Below, piece by piece: positions 13,537-18,287 of a DNA stretch of 18,287 bases; the stretch's first letter is position 1, and every line of letters starts with the position of its first letter. This DNA comes from Micromonosporaceae bacterium (GTDB taxonomy: Bacteria > Actinomycetota > Actinomycetes > Mycobacteriales > Micromonosporaceae), in contig JADGHA010000022.1 of the NCBI GenBank assembly GCA_019689695.1, forward strand, positions 1-18,287, read 5' to 3'. The translations under genes were made by a program, and so were the position numbers. The notes beneath the pieces are model-generated. The model saw nothing but the letters and a program-made list of their open reading frames with translations, did no database searches and was not told where the DNA came from.

Positions 13537-14613
13537 GTGGTGACCAGCTTCGGCGCCATTGGCAGCGGCCGGCGTACGGCGTTCTTCCAGCGGCTCGCCA
13601 AGGCCCTGCCGGACCGGCTGCGGCTGACCGGGGTGGTGACCCGCACCGCCGAGCGGGGCCGCCAGGTCGAGGCCGAGTGGGGGGTGCCGGCCTTCCGGAG
13701 CGTGGCCGACCTGCTCAGCCACGGCCGGCCGGACTTCGTCGTCGCCTCGGTGCCGTGGGCGGCCATGCCGGACGCCATCCGCGAGGTGGTCGGCCACCGT
13801 GTGCCCGTGCTCGCGGAGACACCGCCCGCGCCCGACCTGGACGGGCTGCGCGCGCTGTGGTCCGATGTCGGCGGCAGCGGCCTGGTGCAGGTCGCCGAGC
13901 AGTACCGCCTGATGCCCACACACGCGGCGCGGGCGGTGGTGGTGCATGACGGCGTGATCGGCGAGCCGACCTCGGTGCAGATCTGTTCCACGCACCTCTA
14001 CCACGCGGTGTCGCTGATCCGCGGGTACCTCGGCGTCGGCTTCGAGGCCGCTGAGGTGAACGCGCGGCGGTTCACCGCGCCGCTGGCCGACCCGCTGACC
14101 GCCCATGACGGCTGGACCGGCGACGACACACCGCGCGCGCTGGCGACCACGATCGCCACCATCGACTTCGACGGCCGGATGGGGCTGTACGACTTCACCG
14201 ACAACCAGTGGTGGAACCCGTTGCGCATGCGGCGCGTCGTGGTGCGCGGCTCGCGCGGCGAGCTGGTCGACGACCGCGTCGTGCGCCTGGTCGACCCCAC
14301 CACGCCGGTGGAGTCGGTGCTGATCCGCCGGCAGACCGGCGTCGACCTCAGCCTGGAGCTGCTGGATCTCAAGCACATCAGCTTCGACGGGCGGGTGGTC
14401 TACCGCAACCCGTTCGTCGGTTCGGGCCTGTCCGACGACGACATCGCCGTGGCCGAGATCCTTAAGCGCACCGGCGCCTGGGCGCGCGGCGAGGGCCCGC
14501 CGCCCTACCCGCTCGCCGAGGCCTGTCAGGACCACCTGGTCAGCCTCGCCATCAACGAATCGGTACGCACCGGGCGTCCGGTCGCCACCACCAAGGAGGA
14601 TTGGGCGCGATGA
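13537..14613 (+). CDS. Gfo/Idh/MocA-family oxidoreductase with altered EKP motif
   Basis: The 358-aa protein has an N-terminal Rossmann fold (GAIGSG at 6-11, then a beta-alpha repeat with PDFVVASVP) and a C-terminal alpha/beta domain of the Gfo/Idh/MocA type. The usual EKP motif that carries the catalytic lysine reads E94-T-P-P, so classical sugar dehydrogenase activity is uncertain. Members with such changes may still bind NAD(P) and a sugar. The start is the GTG at 13537, with GGGGAGG seven bases upstream; a GTG at 13531 is too close to that site. It is the first gene of a four-gene operon, coupled to the LacI gene by ATGA. A role in oxidising a pentose, or another sugar-derivative step, is inferred from context only. 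Confidence 0.82.
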   Translation: MVTSFGAIGSGRRTAFFQRLAKALPDRLRLTGVVTRTAERGRQVEAEWGVPAFRSVADLLSHGRPDFVVASVPWAAMPDAIREVVGHRVPVLAETPPAPDLDGLRALWSDVGGSGLVQVAEQYRLMPTHAARAVVVHDGVIGEPTSVQICSTHLYHAVSLIRGYLGVGFEAAEVNARRFTAPLADPLTAHDGWTGDDTPRALATTIATIDFDGRMGLYDFTDNQWWNPLRMRRVVVRGSRGELVDDRVVRLVDPTTPVESVLIRRQTGVDLSLELLDLKHISFDGRVVYRNPFVGSGLSDDDIAVAEILKRTGAWARGEGPPPYPLAEACQDHLVSLAINESVRTGRPVATTKEDWAR

Positions 14614-15620
14614 GCCCGGCGCGGGTGACCATCGCCGAGATCGCGGCGTGCGCCGGCGTGTCGGTGCCGACCGTCTCGAAGGTCCTCAATGGACGGCCGG
14701 ACGTCTCCCGGCAGACCCGGCGGCGCATCGAGGCGCTGCTGGCCGAGCACGACTACATCCGGTCCGGCACCCGCACCCGCCGCCGGGCCGGCGTCATCGA
14801 CCTGGTCTTCACCGAACTCACCCCGTGGTCGCTGGAGATCATCCGCGGAGCCGAGCAGGCCGCCCGGGCGGGCCGGAGCCGGATCGTGGTGGAGGTGGTG
14901 GCTGGCGACGCCGAACGGGACCGCTGGCTCGACCGGCTCGCAAGCGGCCAGACCCAGGGCCTGATCCTGGTCCTCACCGAGCTGTCCGCCGCGCACCGGC
15001 AACGCCTGGCCGAACTGCACCTGCCGGTGGTCATCGTGGACCCGGTCGGCCACCCGGACCCGGACTCGCGCATCCCGTCCGTCGGCGCCGCGAACTGGGC
15101 CGGCGGGCTGATGGCCACCGAGCACCTGATCCAGCTGGGCCACCGCCGGATCGGCAAGATCACCGGACCGGCGGCGCTGCTGTGCAGCCAGGCCCGCCTG
15201 GACGGCTACCGGGCGGCTCTGGAGCGCGCCGGGATCCCGGTGGATCCCCGGCTCATCCGCTCCGGTGACTTCCACTACCGGTCGGCCCTGCTCGCCGCCG
15301 GCGCGATGCTGCGCCTGCCGGACCGGCCGACCGCGATCTTCGCCGGCAGTGACGAGCAGGCGCTCGGCGTCTACGAGGCGGCCCGGCGGCAGGGCCTGCG
15401 GGTGCCCGAGGAGCTCAGCGTGGTGGGGTTCGACGACGTCTCGCCGGCCGAGTGGGCCTCGCCGCCGCTGACCACGGTCCGCCAGCCGCTGGCCGAGATG
15501 GCCGCCCTGGCGACCCGGACCCTGCTGTCCCTGGCCGACGGTTCCCACCCGGTCAACCACCGGCTGGAGCTCGCCACCGAGCTCGTGGTCCGCGACAGCA
15601 CCGCACCCCCGCAGGAGTAG
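14610..15620 (+). CDS. LacI-family transcriptional regulator
   Basis: The 336-aa repressor has an N-terminal helix-turn-helix (residues 6-25, TIAEIAACAGVSVPTVSKVL), a hinge near 45-58, and a periplasmic-binding-protein-like effector domain with typical landmarks (TEHLIQLGHRRIGKITGP, ARLDGYRAALERAGI, AIFAGSDEQALGVYEAARRQ, VPEELSVVGFDDV). The start is the ATG at 14610, overlapping the previous stop as ATGA, with AAGGAGGA ten bases upstream. It sits second in the operon for sugar-acid catabolism and probably controls it in response to a sugar or sugar acid. Its operator is not certain. Elements resembling half of the left-edge palindromes occur upstream of the operon. Confidence 0.95.
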   Translation: MSPARVTIAEIAACAGVSVPTVSKVLNGRPDVSRQTRRRIEALLAEHDYIRSGTRTRRRAGVIDLVFTELTPWSLEIIRGAEQAARAGRSRIVVEVVAGDAERDRWLDRLASGQTQGLILVLTELSAAHRQRLAELHLPVVIVDPVGHPDPDSRIPSVGAANWAGGLMATEHLIQLGHRRIGKITGPAALLCSQARLDGYRAALERAGIPVDPRLIRSGDFHYRSALLAAGAMLRLPDRPTAIFAGSDEQALGVYEAARRQGLRVPEELSVVGFDDVSPAEWASPPLTTVRQPLAEMAALATRTLLSLADGSHPVNHRLELATELVVRDSTAPPQE

Positions 15621-15623
15621 GAC

Positions 15624-17342
15624 ATGGATCGTCGTAGTCAGGCATGGTTCGGCGCCAAGGGCCGCTCGGGCATGCTGTACCGCTCGTGGATGCGCAACCA
15701 GGGCTTCGGGCCGGAGGTGTTCGACGGGCGGCCGGTGATCGGGATAGCCACCACCTGGTCGGAGCTGGCTCCGTGCAACTCCCATCTGCACCGGGTGGCG
15801 GAAGCGGTCAAGCGCGGCGTGTGGCAGGCCGGCGGCTTCCCGCTGGAGTTTCCCACCATGGCGCTGGGGGAGACGCTGCTGCGGCCGACCGCGATGTTCT
15901 ACCGCAACCTGCTGGCCATGGAGGCCGAGGAGCTGATCCGGGCGAACCCGCTGGACGGTGTGGTGCTGCTCTCCGGCTGCGACAAGACCACGCCCGGCCT
16001 GCTGATGGCGGCGGCGAGCGTCGACCTTCCGGCGATCATGGTCACCGGCGGTCCCATGCTCAACGGCAAGTTCCGCGGCCAGGACGTGGGCTCCGGCACC
16101 CATGTGTGGAAGTTCGAGGCGGAGCTGCTGGCCGGCCGGATGAGCCAGCACGACATCTACCAGGCCGAGGGCTGCATGGCCCGGTCCAACGGGCACTGCA
16201 TGACGATGGGCACGGCGTCCACAATGGCCTGTGTCGCGGAGGCGCTGGGCATGCAGCTGCCCGGGTCTGCGGCCTGGCCGGCGGTGGACATGCGGCGGAT
16301 GGAGACCGCGCAGCTGGCCGGCCGGCGCATCGTCGCGATGGTCGAGGAGGACCTGCGGCCGAGCGTGGTGATGACCCGCCCGGCGTTCGAGAACGCGATC
16401 CGGGCCACCGCGGCGATCGGCGGCTCGACCAACGCCATCATCCACCTGCTGGCACTGGCCGGGCGGCTGGGCGTACCGCTGGACCTGGACGACTTCGACA
16501 CGCTGGCCAAGCCGGTGCCGACGCTGGTGGACCTGATGCCCAGCGGGCGCTTCCTGATGGAGGACTTCTGCTACGCCGGCGGGCTGCCGGTGGTGCTGCG
16601 CGAGCTGGCCGAGGCCGGGCTGCTCCACAGTGAACAGATCACGGTGACCGGCCGCAGCATCGGCGAGAACGTCGCGGGCGCCGAGTGCTACAACCGGGAG
16701 GTCATCCGGAGCATGGACGACCCGCTGCTGCCACCGGACTCCGGCACTGCGGTGCTGCGCGGCAACCTGTGCCCGGGCGGCGCCGTGATCAAGCAGTCGG
16801 CCGCCTCGCCGCAGCTGATGAAGCACCGGGGGCGGGCGGTGGTGTTCGACTCACCGGAGGCGTACCACGCCGTCTGCGACGACCCGGACCTCGACGTGGA
16901 GAGCGACGACATCCTGGTCATCCGCGGGGCGGGGCCGCGCGGCTACCCCGGGATGCCGGAGGTGTCCAACGTGCCGCTGCCGGCGAAGCTGCTCAAGCGC
17001 GGGGTGACCGACATGGTGCGCGTCTGCGACGGTCGGATGAGCGGCACCGGCTACGGCACGGTGGTGCTGCACGTGGCGCCGGAGGCCGCGGTCGGCGGCC
17101 CGCTCGCGCTGGTGCGCACCGGCGACACCATCAGTCTCGACGTGCCGGCCCGGTCGCTGACCCTGGACGTGCCCGACGATGAGCTGGCCCGGCGCCGGGC
17201 CGAGTGGACCCCGCCGGCCGACGGGGCCGACAGCGGCTACGCCTGGCTCTACGCCAACCACGTCCTGCAGGCCGACCAGGGCGCCGACTTCGACTTCCTG
17301 CGCGGTGCCCGCGGCCGGGCCGTGCCGAGGGACTCGCACTGA
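15624..17342 (+). CDS. IlvD/Edd-family sugar-acid (pentonate-type) dehydratase
   Basis: The 572-aa dehydratase removes water from an aldonate to give a 2-keto-3-deoxy acid. It needs an iron-sulphur cluster and Mg2+. C51 (APCNSH), C119 (SGCDKTTPG) and C192 (NGHCMTMG) have the same 68- and 73-residue spacing as the [2Fe-2S] ligands of Rhizobium L-arabinonate dehydratase as I recall them. The catalytic serine region is GRMSGTGYG (S473). This spacing and length favour the sugar-acid dehydratase branch over dihydroxyacid dehydratase (IlvD). The start is the ATG at 15624, with AGGAG six bases upstream and three bases between the LacI stop and this start. The substrate could be arabinonate, xylonate, fuconate or galactonate. 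The adjacent FAH protein argues for a pentonate. Confidence 0.92.
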   Translation: MDRRSQAWFGAKGRSGMLYRSWMRNQGFGPEVFDGRPVIGIATTWSELAPCNSHLHRVAEAVKRGVWQAGGFPLEFPTMALGETLLRPTAMFYRNLLAMEAEELIRANPLDGVVLLSGCDKTTPGLLMAAASVDLPAIMVTGGPMLNGKFRGQDVGSGTHVWKFEAELLAGRMSQHDIYQAEGCMARSNGHCMTMGTASTMACVAEALGMQLPGSAAWPAVDMRRMETAQLAGRRIVAMVEEDLRPSVVMTRPAFENAIRATAAIGGSTNAIIHLLALAGRLGVPLDLDDFDTLAKPVPTLVDLMPSGRFLMEDFCYAGGLPVVLRELAEAGLLHSEQITVTGRSIGENVAGAECYNREVIRSMDDPLLPPDSGTAVLRGNLCPGGAVIKQSAASPQLMKHRGRAVVFDSPEAYHAVCDDPDLDVESDDILVIRGAGPRGYPGMPEVSNVPLPAKLLKRGVTDMVRVCDGRMSGTGYGTVVLHVAPEAAVGGPLALVRTGDTISLDVPARSLTLDVPDDELARRRAEWTPPADGADSGYAWLYANHVLQADQGADFDFLRGARGRAVPRDSH

Positions 17343-17343
17343 C

Positions 17344-18210
17344 ATGCACCTGGTCCGATTCCGCGCCGGCGGCCGCGTCGGCGTCGGCGTCCGCCGCGGC
17401 CACGCCGTCACTGTCCTCGATGGAGTGTCCTCCGTGGCGGAGGCGCTGCGGCTGCCGGTGGCCGAGCTACGCGCCCGCTGCGACCAGTCGGCGACGCCGG
17501 TCGACGACCCGACGTTGCTGCCTCCGGTGGACGGCCGGATGGAGGTGTGGGCGGCCGGCGTGACGTACACCATCTCGCGCGACGAGCGGATGGCCGAGAG
17601 CGAGCGGGCCCCGGACATCTACCGGCTGGTCTACGACGCGCCGCGACCCGAGCTGTTCTTCAAGGCCGCGGCGTGGCGGGTGGTGGGCGACGGCGAGCCG
17701 ATCGCGATCCGCGAGGACTCCGAGATCGATGTGCCGGAGCCGGAGCTCGCGGTGGTGGTCAACGCCGCCGGCGAGATCGTCGGTTACCTGGTGTGCAACG
17801 ACGTCAGCTCGCGCAGCATCGAGGGAGACAACCCGCTCTACCTGCCGCAGGCCAAGATCTACCTGGGCTCGTGCGCGGTCTCGTCGGGCATCCGGCCGGC
17901 CTGGGAGGTGCCCGACCCGTACGCACTGCGGATCAGTCTGGAGATCGAGCGCGACGGCGAGCGGGTCTGGCACGGTACGGCGAGCACCGGCCAGCTGCAC
18001 CGTCGCCTGGACGAGCTGGTCGGCTACCTGTGTCGCGGGCAGGTGTTCCCGGACGGCGTGGTGCTCTCCACGGGTACCTCGCTGGTGCCCCCGCTGCCGT
18101 TCACGCTGCGCCCCGGCGACGTGGTCGACATCGACATATCCGAGGTGGGCCGGCTGCGCACGCCGGTGGTCGAGGGCGTGGCCGCGATGCGCTGGCTCGT
18201 CGACCGATAA
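17344..18210 (+). CDS. FAH-superfamily 2-keto-3-deoxypentonate dehydratase-like protein
   Basis: The 288-aa protein of the fumarylacetoacetate hydrolase superfamily resembles archaeal 2-keto-3-deoxy-D-arabinonate dehydratase. Shared features are WAAGVTYxxSRDxRxxES, VYDAPRPELFFKA, the metal ligands E132 and E134 (in PEPEL) and D153 (in CNDVSSRSIEGDNPLYLPQAK), and K171. The predicted reaction turns a 2-keto-3-deoxypentonate into alpha-ketoglutarate semialdehyde. A C-C hydrolase acting on a diketo acid is the alternative within the superfamily. The start is the ATG at 17344, one base after the dehydratase stop, with GAGGGA 11 bases upstream; the longer frame upstream is a shadow. It is the last gene of the operon in the window and is followed by a palindrome. 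Confidence 0.88.
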   Translation: MHLVRFRAGGRVGVGVRRGHAVTVLDGVSSVAEALRLPVAELRARCDQSATPVDDPTLLPPVDGRMEVWAAGVTYTISRDERMAESERAPDIYRLVYDAPRPELFFKAAAWRVVGDGEPIAIREDSEIDVPEPELAVVVNAAGEIVGYLVCNDVSSRSIEGDNPLYLPQAKIYLGSCAVSSGIRPAWEVPDPYALRISLEIERDGERVWHGTASTGQLHRRLDELVGYLCRGQVFPDGVVLSTGTSLVPPLPFTLRPGDVVDIDISEVGRLRTPVVEGVAAMRWLVDR

Positions 18211-18276
18211 CCCCCTTCCGCGCGATCTTGCAGTTGTTTTACCCCAAAAAATCGGGTAAAACGGTTATTGAGGGGG
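18211..18276. terminator. Nested inverted repeat after the sugar-acid operon
   Basis: The inner stem GTTTTACCC (18236-18244) pairs perfectly with GGGTAAAAC (18254-18262) around an A-rich 9-base loop. An outer pair, CCCCCT (18211-18216) and AGGGGG (18271-18276), encloses it. It begins directly after the FAH stop codon and is probably the operon's terminator. Its AT-rich inner stem and the lead-in CGCGATCTTGCAGTTG also recall intergenic palindromes that recur in Micromonosporaceae genomes (recollection). Confidence 0.65.
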
Positions 18277-18287
18277 CCCAAAAGCAA

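Noticed and set aside
14526..16826. Very long open frame on the minus strand opposite the LacI and dehydratase genes (about 766 codons)
   Set aside because: It is an antisense shadow produced by GC-rich codon bias. The amino-acid composition is biased to Arg/Gly/His/Gln, no family motif is visible, and the plus-strand genes are certain.
1..18287. CRISPR arrays, insertion sequences, integrase genes, tRNA or rRNA genes
   Set aside because: No regularly spaced repeats, transposase-like frames, terminal inverted repeats or structural RNA signatures were seen.

Overview
The window is about 70% G+C with strong third-position GC bias, GTG/TTG starts, short ATGA overlaps between genes and hairpin terminators without U-tracts. 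This points to a high-GC actinobacterium. Micromonosporaceae is my best guess, but no marker gene settles it. The content is mostly carbohydrate catabolism, with a short block of unrelated genes in the middle.

Layout. (1) Bases 1-268: the first codons of a leftward gene running off the edge, with two near-identical 18-bp palindromes upstream (LacI-type operators). (2) 269-6118: a leftward ROK-family repressor gene, divergent from a rightward operon encoding a Tat-exported lipoprotein sugar-binding protein, two Lpl/Ytc-type ABC permeases and an NAD-type short-chain dehydrogenase. No ATPase gene is present. (3) 6238-10711: a leftward GH31 alpha-xylosidase, divergent from a rightward GH42 beta-galactosidase-type enzyme. 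(4) 10674-13163: a SpoU/TrmH-type RNA 2'-O-methyltransferase, a hemerythrin-domain protein, and a translationally coupled pair encoding a 63-aa membrane protein and an unrecognised 190-aa protein. (5) 13537-18210: a rightward operon encoding a Gfo/Idh/MocA oxidoreductase, a LacI-family regulator, an IlvD/Edd sugar-acid dehydratase and an FAH-superfamily protein resembling 2-keto-3-deoxypentonate dehydratases. A nested palindrome follows it.

How it fits together. The ROK gene/transporter intergenic region and the GH31/GH42 intergenic region each carry one 25-bp site of the form TTWGTT-N13-AACWAA. This is the geometry of the Bacillus xylose-repressor operator, and each site overlaps a predicted -10 box. 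It suggests that one xylose-type ROK repressor controls import of a xylose-decorated oligosaccharide and its trimming by alpha-xylosidase and beta-galactosidase, with galactosylated xyloglucan fragments as the natural candidate. The right-hand operon has the two successive dehydratases of the non-phosphorylative (Weimberg-type) pentonate route to alpha-ketoglutarate semialdehyde. The lactonase and semialdehyde dehydrogenase are not in the window. The link between the two sugar blocks is inference. I saw no mobile elements, CRISPR arrays, tRNA or rRNA genes.
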